64,000 bases of DNA from G965205255 sp965205255 (GCA_965205255.1 OZ242051.1:744001-808000), one strand, 5' to 3'; shown: positions 9,682 through 19,374, counted from the first letter of the stretch. A program made the numbers and translations. Notes: generated by a model not told the origin, from the letters alone.

Positions 9682-11040
9682 ATGTATGAACTTACACAAC
9701 GGTCACTTAATACAGACCAGCTGAACATGCTTAATGATTCTTTAGCAAAAAAGGTACCTGATGACGTACGTTATATGCTCAATACATTGCCGCCAGAAGA
9801 TATTGCGCATTTGTTAGAATCTTCACCACCCAAACAGCGTAGCCTGCTGTGGAAGCTGGTAAATTCAGACCTTGAGGGCGATGTACTAAGTGAGTTAAGT
9901 GAGGATGTACGACGTTTTTTTCTTCAGGATTTAAATATCCATGAGCTGGCCGATGTTTTAAGCGGTCAGGATAGCGACGATCTTGCGGACATGCTTCAGC
10001 AACTACCAGATCAGATAGCCACACAAGTACTCTCTCATATGGAGCAGCGTGATCGCCACCGAGTAAAACAAGTGTTAGGTTTTCGAAAAGACACAGCCGG
10101 AGGTATCATGAATACCGATACACTGAGTGTAAGTAAAGATTTGTCGATTGATATGGTATTACGTTATTTTCGGCAAGGGAATAAGCTACCAGAGCCACTG
10201 GATCATCTCTACGTGCTTGAAAAAAATGGAGAACTGACAGGCATTTTGCCTTTTTCAAAATTATTATCTGCCGGCTCTGCAACAACTGTTAGTGCTGTAA
10301 TGGACACAGAATTCACTTTTATTCCTGTCGATACATGTCAGCATGAGATAGCTAATATTTTTGAGCGTAAAGATCTGGTTTCAGCACCTGTTATTGATGA
10401 CAAAGGTGCTTTACTGGGGCGAATAACCATAGATGATGTGGTAGATGTTATTCGAGACGAAGCTGATCATGCTGTAATGAGTATGGCTGGATTGAACGAC
10501 AAAAGTGATACTTTTGCAGGTGTTTGGAGCACAACTAAAAATAGGGCTGTCTGGTTGTGTATAAACTTAATGGCAGCATTTGTTTCTGCCAGTATCATAG
10601 GATTATTTCAGGAGACTATCGAAAAAGTAGTGGCGCTTGCTGTGCTAATGCCTGTTGTGGCAAGCATGGGGGGGAATGCAGGGTGTCAGTCAATGACCCT
10701 GGTGATCCGTGCTTTCTCTCAGGGTCAGATAACTCAAACGAATATCAGATGGCTTTTACTAAGAGAATTAGGCTCAGGATTATATAATGGCATGCTGTGG
10801 GGAATTATCGTCAGCGCCATTGCTTGGTTGTGGTTTGGTAGCACTGCCATAGCTGGAATTGTTGCTATTGCGATACTGCTTAACATAAGTTGTGCTGTTA
10901 TTATCGGCGCAATACTTCCTGGAGCTTTACGCAGATTTGGGATAGACCCGACACTGGCAGGCTCAGTTATCCTGACAACAACAACTGACGCCATCGGTTT
11001 TTGTAGTTTTTTAGGGCTTTCTGCGTTGTTTTTTATGTGA
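9682..11040 (+). CDS. mgtE: Magnesium transporter MgtE
   Basis: MgtE is a homodimeric inner-membrane Mg2+ channel gated by cytoplasmic Mg2+. The 452-residue product has the family layout: an N-terminal helical superhelical domain (about 1-130), two CBS domains (about 135-255, with SAPVIDDKGALLGRITIDDV in the second), and five membrane helices (about 285-452). The pore signature PVVASMGGNAGCQSMTLVIR and the last-helix motif GIDPTLAGSVILTTTTDAIG are intact. It stands alone; no Mg2+ riboswitch was recognised upstream. Confidence 0.95.
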   Translation: MYELTQRSLNTDQLNMLNDSLAKKVPDDVRYMLNTLPPEDIAHLLESSPPKQRSLLWKLVNSDLEGDVLSELSEDVRRFFLQDLNIHELADVLSGQDSDDLADMLQQLPDQIATQVLSHMEQRDRHRVKQVLGFRKDTAGGIMNTDTLSVSKDLSIDMVLRYFRQGNKLPEPLDHLYVLEKNGELTGILPFSKLLSAGSATTVSAVMDTEFTFIPVDTCQHEIANIFERKDLVSAPVIDDKGALLGRITIDDVVDVIRDEADHAVMSMAGLNDKSDTFAGVWSTTKNRAVWLCINLMAAFVSASIIGLFQETIEKVVALAVLMPVVASMGGNAGCQSMTLVIRAFSQGQITQTNIRWLLLRELGSGLYNGMLWGIIVSAIAWLWFGSTAIAGIVAIAILLNISCAVIIGAILPGALRRFGIDPTLAGSVILTTTTDAIGFCSFLGLSALFFM

Positions 11041-11189
11041 TGTTGCTTTTTCAGGGAAAATTTCAAATCAAACACGATTAACTAGATAGCCTACGTAGCG
11101 TCTATCAGAACATTTGTACTTGCATGTAATAATTTTTTATATATGCTTTGTCTACGTAACGAGTCTGTTTTTTTTGGAGTTGTAATTAA

Positions 11190-11795
11190 GTGTCCCACCG
11201 TTTTTACCAATTATCCTTTGTTTTAATTTTATTTTTTTTGCCAGGCCAAAGTATGGCGGGCAATTCTTCTCGAACTCTGGATAGCTATGAGCTGAGCCAG
11301 ATACAAATATCAGAACAACATAACCATGATGATCATAATATTGTGGTTACCTCACAGTCAAATAATACTGAACACAGTGAAGGCTGGTGGGACTGGGTAA
11401 AGGGCTCAACGCCAGAGTCGCATCTTTATTTGGGTATGTGGACATGGCATTTTAAAAATAAAAGCAGAAGAGAAGACCGATGGCAAAATGAGCTGGTGGC
11501 AGTTAATTATAAAAGTTTTTTTGTCGGAACACTCTTAAATTCATTTAGTAAACGAATGTATGTGGCAGGTGTTCAGCGTGAATTGTTTTCTCGCAGTAAA
11601 GATAATTGGGGGTATAATATCGGATACAGAGCCGGAGGAGTCTATGGTTATGGCAAAGAGTTTGGTTCAATTGCCAAAAAGTTACCGATACTTCCAGTAA
11701 TTCAACCCTACATTGCAATACACTATAAACGAGTAGGTGTCGAGGCTTCATATGTGGGTGCTGTATTAACTGCAGAGTTTTTCATTCGTTTTTAA
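11190..11795 (+). CDS. Predicted outer-membrane beta-barrel protein of unknown function
   Basis: A 201-residue protein starting at GTG with TTGGAGT seven bases upstream. It has a clear signal peptide (hydrophobic LSFVLILFFLPG, cleavage after SMA). A His/Asp-rich stretch, SEQHNHDDHN, follows at about residues 46-55. The rest alternates aromatic and small residues as in small outer-membrane barrels: SHLYLGMWTWHFKN, NYKSFFVGTLLNS, NIGYRAGGVYGYGKEF, then a C-terminus ending in FFIRF with a terminal Phe as expected for BAM substrates. The overall pattern recalls PagP-like or small uncharacterised gammaproteobacterial barrel proteins, but I do not recognise catalytic residues and assign no function. 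Confidence 0.65.
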   Translation: MSHRFYQLSFVLILFFLPGQSMAGNSSRTLDSYELSQIQISEQHNHDDHNIVVTSQSNNTEHSEGWWDWVKGSTPESHLYLGMWTWHFKNKSRREDRWQNELVAVNYKSFFVGTLLNSFSKRMYVAGVQRELFSRSKDNWGYNIGYRAGGVYGYGKEFGSIAKKLPILPVIQPYIAIHYKRVGVEASYVGAVLTAEFFIRF

Positions 11796-11980
11796 GTTTT
11801 AAATAATATGGTCGGCAGACAAGCCAGTTAAAGTACTGTAGTGGATAGACAGGAATGCAGATTCAGTCTTTAAAAACATCATGCAAGATGATTAAAGCCT
11901 CAAAGGATGCCTATTGATGTTTCTTTAAAAAAGAAGGTTACTTTACCTGCAACGCGCTGATGTAGCCTATGGTCTGAGTT

Positions 11981-12055
11981 ATACAAAAATCTGCGTCTAA
12001 CTTCTTATTTGCGCGACTTATCTTATTTTATCTTGTTTTTATGCATTGAAACTGG
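11981..12055 (+). repeat. Dispersed intergenic repeat, copy 1
   Basis: This copy begins ATACAAAAATCTGCGTCTAA and runs into TTCTTATTTGCGCG and a tail resembling TTATGCGTTAAAGCTC (here TTATGCATTGAAACT). It matches copies at 13238, 36181, 37916 and 43429. The rest of the 640-bp gap 11796-12436 shows nothing recognisable except a TATGAT-like -10 element (about 12397) just ahead of the next gene. Confidence 0.6.
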
Positions 12056-12436
12056 CTATTATTCAGCACTTCGCCTTTAACAAGCCTGTGAACAGTTTAT
12101 TAAAAGCTAATGCCTTTGTGATAAGGTCTGTGCTGTAGCGTTGATATTTAATTTTAATGCTGGGTCATCGCAGACTTACAATTAAATACCCTTTAACCCA
12201 CAGCCTTTGAAGTTACTGGGCAAACTTACCCGAAGTAATGCTTTAACAGCAAACAATAAAAGCATGCTTGTAACAATAGTTAGAAACAGATTGTAGTATT
12301 ATTGTTATATTGAAAAGTTGATGTCAAAGCAAAGCTTACTGTCGACCCTGTTAGCCCTTACCTTTGAATAGCGTCCTTTGGTACTGAAATCTGGTATGAT
12401 ATACTTTTTTTCGTTTACTGAGTTTACTTAGAAATT

Positions 12437-13234
12437 ATGCACACAGACGCTTTTTCTCAACGCTTTGACGGTTGCAAACGACTCTATGGTGAAGATACCA
12501 TTGATTTTTTGCAACAAGCCCATGTTTGTGTCGCAGGCATTGGAGGCGTAGGTTCATGGGCAGCTGAAGCACTAGCAAGAACAGGCGTTGGTAATATATC
12601 CTTAATTGATCTCGATGATATTTGTGTCACCAACACTAACCGGCAAATTCATACATTAACAAGTACCATTGGCAAATCAAAAATAACAGTGATGGCAGAA
12701 CGTATACGGGCTATTAATCCCGACTGTACTGTCTGTTGTATTGATGATTTTGTCGAAAAAGATAACATCAGCACACTGATTCCAAATAATATAAACTACG
12801 TACTGGATGCCATTGACAGTTTTCGTGTAAAAGCTGCCTTAATCGCTCACTGCAAACGAAATAAAATAAAGGTAATCACCGTAGGAGCCTCTGGTGGCAA
12901 GAAAGACCCGACTAAAATTCAGACAGCAGATCTTAGCCTGACTTTTCAAGACCCCCTTGCCCGTAAAACAAGGGAACATTTAAAACGCTTCTACGGGTTA
13001 GCAAATAACAGTAAAAAACGGTTTTATGTCGATTGTGTCTTTTCATCCGAAGCCATTCAATATCCGCAATCTGACGGTTCTGTTTGTGCAAGAAAGCCTG
13101 GCACATCTTCTTCTATGAAAATGGATTGCGCACAAGGTCTGGGAGCAACAACAGTAGTTACAGCTACATTTGGATTTGTTGCTGTAGCTAAAATTATTGA
13201 AAAGTTAAATCAGTACAACAGGTCAAACTCCTAA
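12437..13234 (+). CDS. tcdA: tRNA threonylcarbamoyladenosine dehydratase
   Basis: TcdA (CsdL/YgdL) is an E1-like enzyme that uses ATP to cyclise the t6A37 modification of ANN-decoding tRNAs to ct6A. The 265-residue product has the ThiF/MoeB/E1 nucleotide-binding loop VAGIGGVGSWAAEALARTG, then SLIDLDDICVTNTNRQ with the conserved Asp and Asn/Arg, and the late VFSSEAIQYP segment typical of this subgroup. Length matches the E. coli protein (268). The stop is followed within 4 bp by a dispersed repeat that is itself cut by an IS6-family end. Confidence 0.93.
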   Translation: MHTDAFSQRFDGCKRLYGEDTIDFLQQAHVCVAGIGGVGSWAAEALARTGVGNISLIDLDDICVTNTNRQIHTLTSTIGKSKITVMAERIRAINPDCTVCCIDDFVEKDNISTLIPNNINYVLDAIDSFRVKAALIAHCKRNKIKVITVGASGGKKDPTKIQTADLSLTFQDPLARKTREHLKRFYGLANNSKKRFYVDCVFSSEAIQYPQSDGSVCARKPGTSSSMKMDCAQGLGATTVVTATFGFVAVAKIIEKLNQYNRSNS

Positions 13235-13237
13235 TTA

Positions 13238-13287
13238 ATACCAAAATCTGCTTCTAGCTTCTTGTTACGCTACTTGTCTGATTTTGT
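13238..13287 (+). repeat. Dispersed intergenic repeat, copy 2 (truncated by IS6-family end)
   Basis: It starts ATACCAAAATCTGCTTCTAG and continues TTCTTGTTACGCTACTTGTC, then stops exactly where the IS26-like terminus GGCTCTGTTGCAT begins at 13288. The 3' half of the repeat is missing. Confidence 0.65.
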
Positions 13288-13812
13288 GGCTCTGTTGCAT
13301 AATATTAATAATAAGCCAGACTACTTCACAAAAATAAACTAGGAATAATAATATCTGACTTCAAATGGTGCCATTTTCGGGGAATATTATTCTGTTGGCA
13401 GTTCGCTGGTACTGTAAATACGGTATCAGCTACCGTGAACTGGCAGAGATGCTTGATGAGTGGGGTATTAAGGTCAGTCATACGATTATCTATCGTTAGC
13501 TGCAGAAATGTATGCGCCGGAAATAGAAAAGCGCCTACATTGGTATTGGAAGCCTGGAGCTTTAGTTGGAAGGTCGATGAAACCTATACCAAGGTAAAAG
13601 GGAAATGGATGTATCTATACCGGGCAATTACCAAAAAAAAGGAGAGCCCGTCGACTTTTATCTCTCTGCTACCCGTAATCAGAAAGCGGCCAAACACTTT
13701 CTGGGTAAGGCGTTAAATAACATCAAACCGTATAAACATTCTAACACCTTAAACACCGACAAAGATAAGGCAGGCAATCGTGCCATCAAGACATTAATTT
13801 TGCAGAAGGTTT
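13288..13812 (+). pseudogene. IS6-family (IS26-like) transposase remnant
   Basis: The left end GGCTCTGTTGCAT resembles the GGCACTGTTGCAA termini of IS26-type elements. Translation in shifting frames gives LAVRWYCKYGISYRELAEML, then SHTIIYR ending in a stop, MDVSIPGNYQKKGEPVDFYL and RNQKAAKHFLGKALNNI, that is, most of an IS6 transposase through the second catalytic region. At least one stop and frameshifts break it. The C-terminal third and right end are missing, replaced by the oppositely oriented fragment that starts near 13813. Confidence 0.8.
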
Positions 13813-14307
13813 TGATGGGCTGATTATAACTGCGTAGCTTGTCTGTAATGATCACTCCGGGTGTAGGATTTGACCCCACAAGCCTTTTAAGAAAACGAGT
13901 GGTAGCCTTTTTATTTCGACGATTCTGGATAAATATATCCAGCTCATATCCTTCACTGTCGACGGCACGTCAAAGGATATGCTTGGTGCCATTAATGCGA
14001 ATATTTATCTCATCCAAGTACCATTTGTCACTGCGCTTATGTTCTTGTTTTCTTAAAATGGAGGCGTACTTACGACTGAACTTCAGACACCAGTTTCGTA
14101 TGCTCTCATAGCTCACCCTAACGCTCCATTTAGCCATCATTTCCTCAATATCTCGGTAGCTAAAGCTAAACCTGTGATAACGAAGACACAATAATCGATG
14201 GTGTTGGCTGGGAAACGGTAATCTTTAGGGGCTTGAGTGAGCATGGTTAGTCTTGTTTATTGCTGGATGAACTAACTATGACAACAAATATCCTAATAAG
14301 TTGACGG
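13813..14307 (-). pseudogene. Second IS6-family transposase remnant, N-terminal part, opposite orientation
   Basis: On the minus strand this encodes CLRYHRFSFSYRDIEEMM, VRVSYESIRNWCLKFSRKYA, DKWYLDEINIRING, then PGVIITDKLRSYNQPIKTF, in two frames. It is the N-terminal two thirds of an IS6-family transposase and close kin of the copy at 19539-20362. The end near 14290-14307 reads ATAAGTTGACGGTGCC, matching the other copy's terminus. It is joined tail-to-tail to the IS26-like remnant on its left. Confidence 0.8.
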
Positions 14308-14717
14308 TGCCTAACAGACAATTAAACAGCCGTAGCAAATCAAATTCTTTGTTGAGATTGCCCTTTTCAAATTTTTTAATATTTTAGTGGCTGACTCAAA
14401 CGACCATAGAATATAAAAACGCCGGTATTAATGGATGGCAATGACTAAATGATCAAGGAAAATAACATTTGTCTGTGGCATACTACACACCGAAGAAAAT
14501 TGATAGACGATAGCAATGTAGAATGATTTTTGTTGCTGAGGTAGATTTTAACAACCCCATTGTCTCTGCCTTTCTGTACCTGTATGGACTGCCCTCAGGA
14601 TAAAATGGTGGAATACAGGAGTTGCCCTATATCAGTAAGAATGATAGATGTTTAAAGAGTCTATAGCCTTGCATTGAAAAGAACGTATCTTTGGCTAATT
14701 ACGAAACTCGTGATTAT
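14308..14717. other. Gene-poor gap, nothing recognised
   Basis: About 410 bp of AT-rich DNA between the IS6 remnant and the small secreted protein gene. I see no coding pattern, hairpin terminator or known repeat. Confidence 0.4.
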
Positions 14718-15173
14718 TTAACTTTGAGGCCATACAAAACATTTCCTTGAAGTACATTCAATGCCTATAAAAGCTTTAGCAAGAGGAATTGGGCCTGGAA
14801 CGAATGAGCCGGGCTTATTTGGATTTGTTATATTTTTAACCCGTAAAGATAATCCATTTTTTAATGTGCTGGGGCATGGCTTTTTATTTTTCGTATAAAA
14901 CAGACCAACATCAAATGGATACGCTATAACTGGCGATATATTTATACCCACAGCGTTCACAGGAATAAATACAAAAGTCTGATCTCGAGTGTTATTCCAT
15001 ACGGGTATACAACACTTGTAATTTTCCAGAATTTGCTGGCAAGCAGACCTTCCACTAATTTGAACGCTTGCACCAGGTAACCTATGGAATTCTAACTGTG
15101 ATGCTACTTGCGCAACATTTGCATTACAAGTAAGAGATACGAGGATTAACGAAGTCAATGTTAACAATTTCAT
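14718..15173 (-). CDS. Small secreted cysteine-rich protein, unknown function
   Basis: A 151-residue protein with an N-terminal signal peptide (MKLLTLTSLILVSLTCNANV, cleavage probably after NANV or nearby). The mature part has six cysteines (one in SACQQ, a pair in YKCCIP, one in KPCPST, and two in IECTSRKCF), enough for three disulphides in the periplasm or outside the cell. No lipobox follows the signal. I recognise no family. The gene is isolated between transposon debris and a long gap; with secretion genes nearby it could be an exported factor, but nothing in the sequence proves that. Confidence 0.55.
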   Translation of the reverse strand: MKLLTLTSLILVSLTCNANVAQVASQLEFHRLPGASVQISGRSACQQILENYKCCIPVWNNTRDQTFVFIPVNAVGINISPVIAYPFDVGLFYTKNKKPCPSTLKNGLSLRVKNITNPNKPGSFVPGPIPLAKAFIGIECTSRKCFVWPQS

Positions 15174-15953
15174 TATTAAATAGCCCTATATAAACGACGA
15201 CAGGAAGCATATTGAAGAAATTAAAATGTTGGGATTTTCATGATGCATTAATCTGCATCAGCTTAGCTGTAAAAAAGTCTTTCATTCATGAGGATAGTAT
15301 ATAAATACTCAGTTTAAATTATGCAGCTATTGAGATTTAGAAAAAAAATGAATTTTAGTTAAAAGCTAAGTATTTTCCAATCCTAAAATGCGCCAAAAGG
15401 CACATAAAAATTAAGAAAATTTGTTTGTTTCTTGATTTTATTCATATGTATGCGAACTTGGTTATTTTTTTTCACAAAAAATCATTATTCGTTTGGTTTG
15501 CAACAGTCTAGCTTCTGTTTAAGAGTCTGATTCCATTAGACCAGGACATTAAGGATAAGGCACAAAGGCAATACGGTTATGTTGCAAAAAAAATAGACAA
15601 TTAACCAAACTGATTGAAAAAACGGATGTGAGAAGGTTGTGCAATCATTCGCTGCTATAAGAACTGCAAACAAAAAAAATCCCGCGCCTTGGGGGAAAGG
15701 ACACGGGTTAAGACCAACTGGTAAGATAACTATATTATCTAATATTGTCGGTTACATAGTTAACTGCTAATAATTAGCATTAACTAACCTAGGCATAATG
15801 TTAGCTTAAATTGAAAGAACTTCCAGAAAAAGAAAACATTTTTTTTATACTTTCTTTGAATATCATTTATTCTTTTTTGTTGTAACTTAACTGACTACCT
15901 TTTCATAGTACAAATTTATAAGCTTTCCTCATGGCAAACTTAATTTAATAGCC
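15174..15953. other. Long intergenic region with an IS3 end fragment and a hairpin
   Basis: This 780-bp gap has no convincing gene. A segment near 15525-15548 (TGATTCCATTAGACCAGGAC) matches the outer end of the IS3 element at about 53348-53367 and the remnant at about 5578-5600, so it is probably a decayed IS3 terminus. A strong minus-strand hairpin followed by a U-run lies at 15672-15707. Confidence 0.5.
15672..15707 (-). terminator. Rho-independent terminator on the minus strand
   Basis: Read on the minus strand, CCCGTGTCC and GGCGCGGG pair around a CCCCC-containing loop and are followed by eight T residues (plus-strand A-run 15672-15679). It lies about 245 bp beyond the stop of the YiiX-like gene, far for a simple gene terminator. 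The segment between could be a long 3' UTR or an independent small RNA. Confidence 0.6.
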
Positions 15954-16874
15954 TTAAGATACATCTTTAGATATATCAGGTTCATCGTGCTGATTGTTTT
16001 TTTCCATTGAGCTGCCATTGCCTTTGCTCAATTGTTTCAGTGTTTCTAGTTGTTCAGCTGTTACATACAAAGACTGCTCTTCAGGAGCTAGGTGATTCTT
16101 GCCACTCCAAGGTAGCAATCTATAGCTTGCATGTGGTGAACGATCAAAAAAAGAGTATTTAATGATTTGAAAATAAGGGGAATAATCAAAATCTTTTGGT
16201 GTACACAGTTTTGGATTTCGGTGATAAAGCTGAACTTCATTTTTTTCTTCTTGGAGCTTAATCAGGGGTAACACAGGAAATTGTATAAAGCAGAAAGCCT
16301 CAGCAATAAGGCTTGAGCATACTGTTTTAGTGGCATACCCCGGATTCATCTTAAAAAGAGACGAACCCAAACGTGGTGGTAAGATTTTATAGGGAAGGAA
16401 AAAACGCATTAAATCAAATATTTGTCTTTTATAATACTGCTTGCCAAGTTGTGAAATGGCATATTTAATGACTTCTTGACCATCTTTGTGGGTCAACCCT
16501 TTAGGTCGGCATATACGAATATGATCTTTTTCATAAGTTTTTAAAGGACGAACGACAGTACCAAGTCCAAGCTCACTTTCAATAATCAACTGATCTTCTT
16601 CTGACCCTTCATACTGTGAACGAATGATTTCACGTAAATGGGGGTCTTCTATATCATAAATACGACCAATGTACAGGGTTGCATGAGTCCAGTTGCTTTG
16701 GGTAATATATCGAATGACACGAGCTACCCGCGACTGCCCTTCAACAAGAAGGACATCACAACTTTTGAGTTCATGTCTAATTCGCTCAAAGTCGCACAAC
16801 ATAACCTCAGGCCTGGAAGCCTCTGCCGTTAACCAACGCTCGATAAGCTTTACTAATCCCGAAAAGGGCGACAT
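15954..16874 (-). CDS. YiiX-like permuted papain-fold (NlpC/P60 superfamily) enzyme
   Basis: A 306-residue protein of the YaeF/YiiX branch of the NlpC/P60 superfamily, in which the histidine precedes the cysteine. The early CDVLLVEGQSRVARVIRYI and QSNWTHATLYIG segments carry the family Asp and the catalytic His. YATKTVCSSLIAEAF near residue 185 carries the nucleophile Cys. Known members are amidases, acyl-transferring enzymes or peptidases; the substrate here is unknown. There is no signal peptide. The C-terminal tail of about 60 residues is hydrophilic and probably disordered. The start is supported by AAAGGA upstream. It stands alone. Confidence 0.75.
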   Translation of the reverse strand: MSPFSGLVKLIERWLTAEASRPEVMLCDFERIRHELKSCDVLLVEGQSRVARVIRYITQSNWTHATLYIGRIYDIEDPHLREIIRSQYEGSEEDQLIIESELGLGTVVRPLKTYEKDHIRICRPKGLTHKDGQEVIKYAISQLGKQYYKRQIFDLMRFFLPYKILPPRLGSSLFKMNPGYATKTVCSSLIAEAFCFIQFPVLPLIKLQEEKNEVQLYHRNPKLCTPKDFDYSPYFQIIKYSFFDRSPHASYRLLPWSGKNHLAPEEQSLYVTAEQLETLKQLSKGNGSSMEKNNQHDEPDISKDVS

Positions 16875-17392
16875 AATTAATTTCCTTTGATTGCCGGGGC
16901 GTTTTCGTCGCTATTTAAAAGCAGAACTAAATACTTACATGTTTTTTTCTTCACTATTTTTCACTATAACAACACTTGGTCTTGGCTCAACTTTCATTAA
17001 GCTTAACTATATATGCGCAATTATAGATGCTGGTTAAGCATAATTCATATCACAGCAAGATAAAAACCTTATTTATTACACTGTAAGCGAAATACAACAA
17101 GTTCATAGATAAAAAATAGAGTCAAAACCAATGGCCACCCTCAACTAACCAGCCCTACTATTAAAGATAATATTACGAGCCATGTTCTTCTGACGTTTAT
17201 TCTCTATAAAAAGCGAGCATGTTATTTTAAGAGATGTTATCACAAAAAAAACGACTAAAGACGCTTCTATTGGAAAGCAACCACACAACTGATACACCTT
17301 GACTATCAGCCCAAATGCAAATTTTCTTCTGATTATTCTGGCAACTATTAATACCTGCTAACAAAAACCTTGCGCTATCTGCTTTTGTTAAA
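16875..17392. other. Intergenic region, nothing recognised
   Basis: About 520 bp of AT-rich sequence between the YiiX-like gene and tldD. No coding pattern, clear hairpin or known repeat is seen. Confidence 0.4.
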
Positions 17393-18835
17393 CTATATAG
17401 AGGTTCCACCCACGGTAAGTTCATCTATTTTTATTGTTGGTTGACCAACACCAACGGGTACTGACTGTCCTGCCTTGCCACAAATACCAATGCCAGGGTC
17501 AAGCGATAGGTCATTACCCACCATGGAAACCCTGCTCATCGCATCCGGTCCGCTTCCGATGAGTGTTGCTCCTTTGAGTGGTTTAGTAATTTTTCCCTTT
17601 TCTACAAGATAAGCTTCACTGGCAGAAAAAACAAATTTTCCAGAAGTGATATCTACCTGTCCACCTCCCATATTTGCGACATAAATACCCCGATCAACAG
17701 ACTCGATAATCTCTGCTTGTGTATGTTTTCCTGGTAACATATAGGTATTGGTCATTCTGGGCATTGGGATGTGTGCATAAGACTCTCGCCTACCATTTCC
17801 TGTAGGAGAAACCTTCATCAGCTTTGCATTCATTTTATCTTGCATGTAGCCTTTTAAAATGCCATTTTCTACCAGCACATTACAACCAGAGACAACGCCC
17901 TCATCGTCGATATTTAATGAACCACGACGCCCCACAAGCGTCCCGTCATCAACAATAGTACACAGCCCAGACGCTACCTTTTCACCTACTTTACCTGAAT
18001 AAGAAGAACTACCCTTGCGATTAAAGTCGCCTTCCAGACCATGTCCCACCGCCTCGTGCAATAAAACACCATTCCAGCCAGACCCCATAATTACAGGCAT
18101 GGTTCCTGCCGGAGCAGGTTCGGCTTGTAGATTAACGATGGCAATGCGCACAGCCTCTCTGGCCTGTTCTTTCCATAGTTGGTCATGCAACAGGAAAGAG
18201 TAATCGTCTCTGCGCCCTCCACCAAATCGGCCCGATTCTCTTCGGCCATTCTCTTCAACAATGACAGCAATATTAAAATGTATAAGCGGACGAACGTCGG
18301 CAGCAAAAGTTCCATTACTATCAGCAACTAATATGGTTTCATGTGAACCAGAAAGACTGATAGTTACTTTTTGAACACGCTCATCCAAAGAGCGCGTGTA
18401 AGCATCAGCCTGTTTTAACAGCGCCACTTTTGCATCAGGAGTTAAAGAAAACAAAGGATTATCCTGACGATATAATGACAACGGCTGAGAGCGCTTCCAA
18501 ACCTGAAGCTGATGATTCTTTCCTGTACTGGCAATACTTTTAACAGCATTAGCTGCAGAAGTTAAGGCTTCTAACTGAATATCATTAGCGTAAGCAAAGC
18601 CTGTTTTATCACCACTGACTGATCGTACCCCTACACCCTTATCTGCATTAAAATTGCTACTTTTAACAATGCCTTCTTCAAGTAACCAGCTTTCAGACTG
18701 GATATTTTGAAAATACAGCTCTGCCATATCAATATTTTTATTGAGCATGCTATCCATCACATGCTGAAGGCTTCTCTCATCAAGCCCTGAAGGTGTTAAC
18801 AATTGTGTTTTTGCGATGACCAAACTATCAGGCAT
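17393..18835 (-). CDS. tldD: Metalloprotease TldD
   Basis: TldD is the zinc-bearing half of the TldD/TldE (PmbA) protease, which trims leader peptides and degrades unfolded peptides in the cytoplasm. The zinc motif HEAVGHGLEGDFN is intact. The C-terminal block shows YGIY-like RGIYVANMGGGQVDITSGKF and ends VGQPTIKIDELTVGGTSI, as in E. coli. The ATG at 18835 is chosen because it aligns with the E. coli start and gives 480 residues (E. coli 481); an upstream TTG would add 24 unrelated residues. The partner gene tldE is not in the window. Confidence 0.94.
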   Translation of the reverse strand: MPDSLVIAKTQLLTPSGLDERSLQHVMDSMLNKNIDMAELYFQNIQSESWLLEEGIVKSSNFNADKGVGVRSVSGDKTGFAYANDIQLEALTSAANAVKSIASTGKNHQLQVWKRSQPLSLYRQDNPLFSLTPDAKVALLKQADAYTRSLDERVQKVTISLSGSHETILVADSNGTFAADVRPLIHFNIAVIVEENGRRESGRFGGGRRDDYSFLLHDQLWKEQAREAVRIAIVNLQAEPAPAGTMPVIMGSGWNGVLLHEAVGHGLEGDFNRKGSSSYSGKVGEKVASGLCTIVDDGTLVGRRGSLNIDDEGVVSGCNVLVENGILKGYMQDKMNAKLMKVSPTGNGRRESYAHIPMPRMTNTYMLPGKHTQAEIIESVDRGIYVANMGGGQVDITSGKFVFSASEAYLVEKGKITKPLKGATLIGSGPDAMSRVSMVGNDLSLDPGIGICGKAGQSVPVGVGQPTIKIDELTVGGTSI

Positions 18836-19122
18836 ATTACTTTTATCTCTCGCATTAAAAATACTTACCCCACCATAATAAGCAAGCTGAAGGTTACACT
18901 CAAGCAAAAGTTTAATATCATGCTCACCAGCTATTTCAAAAAGATAATAAAAACATTAAAAAAAAATGGTTTTATTAAGAGTTTGACTGATCCAAAACGC
19001 ATTTATACACGAGTGAATACGGGCAAATAAAAACCGATCATACACAGTTAGTTGTAACGGTATTATTACTCGTCACAGTGGAGGAAGAATAGCTCAATGA
19101 GCGATGTCTGATGTTTTTATGC

Positions 19123-19374
19123 TTATTTAAATTTTTCTTCCAAAGCTGCTACTTTCTCCTCCAGAGTCTCTAATCTTTCTCTGGTATGTCTGAGCACTTG
19201 TTGTTGTGCATCAAACTCCTCTCGCGTCACAATATCCATCTTTCTGAGTATACTTTCAACCAGGTGATAAATATTTTCTTTAACATCCTGTTCAAAATCA
19301 GGGAATGATGAACTGCCCATAGCGGACTGTACTTTCTGTTTAACCGAGCTAAACAAATCAAATTTATCTTTCAT
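19123..19374 (-). CDS. ubiK: Ubiquinone biosynthesis accessory factor UbiK (BMFP family)
   Basis: An 83-residue YqiC/BMFP-family protein. UbiK helps assemble the soluble Ubi complex in aerobic ubiquinone synthesis and binds lipid. The N-terminal half is amphipathic (DLFSSVKQKVQSAMGSS). The C-terminal half is a coiled coil (REEFDAQQQVLRHTRERLE and then LEEKVAALEEKF), the family hallmark. The start has an AGGG site upstream. It lies 290 bp from tldD on the same strand. Confidence 0.9.
   Translation of the reverse strand: MKDKFDLFSSVKQKVQSAMGSSSFPDFEQDVKENIYHLVESILRKMDIVTREEFDAQQQVLRHTRERLETLEEKVAALEEKFK

Noticed and set aside
13435..14191. Several short frames on both strands looking like separate small genes
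   Set aside because: Together they are frame-shifted pieces of two IS6 transposases, not individual genes.
15660..15730. GC-rich hairpin region considered as a tRNA
   Set aside because: No cloverleaf, no TTC-type T-arm and no CCA; the structure is a single hairpin with a U-run on the minus strand.
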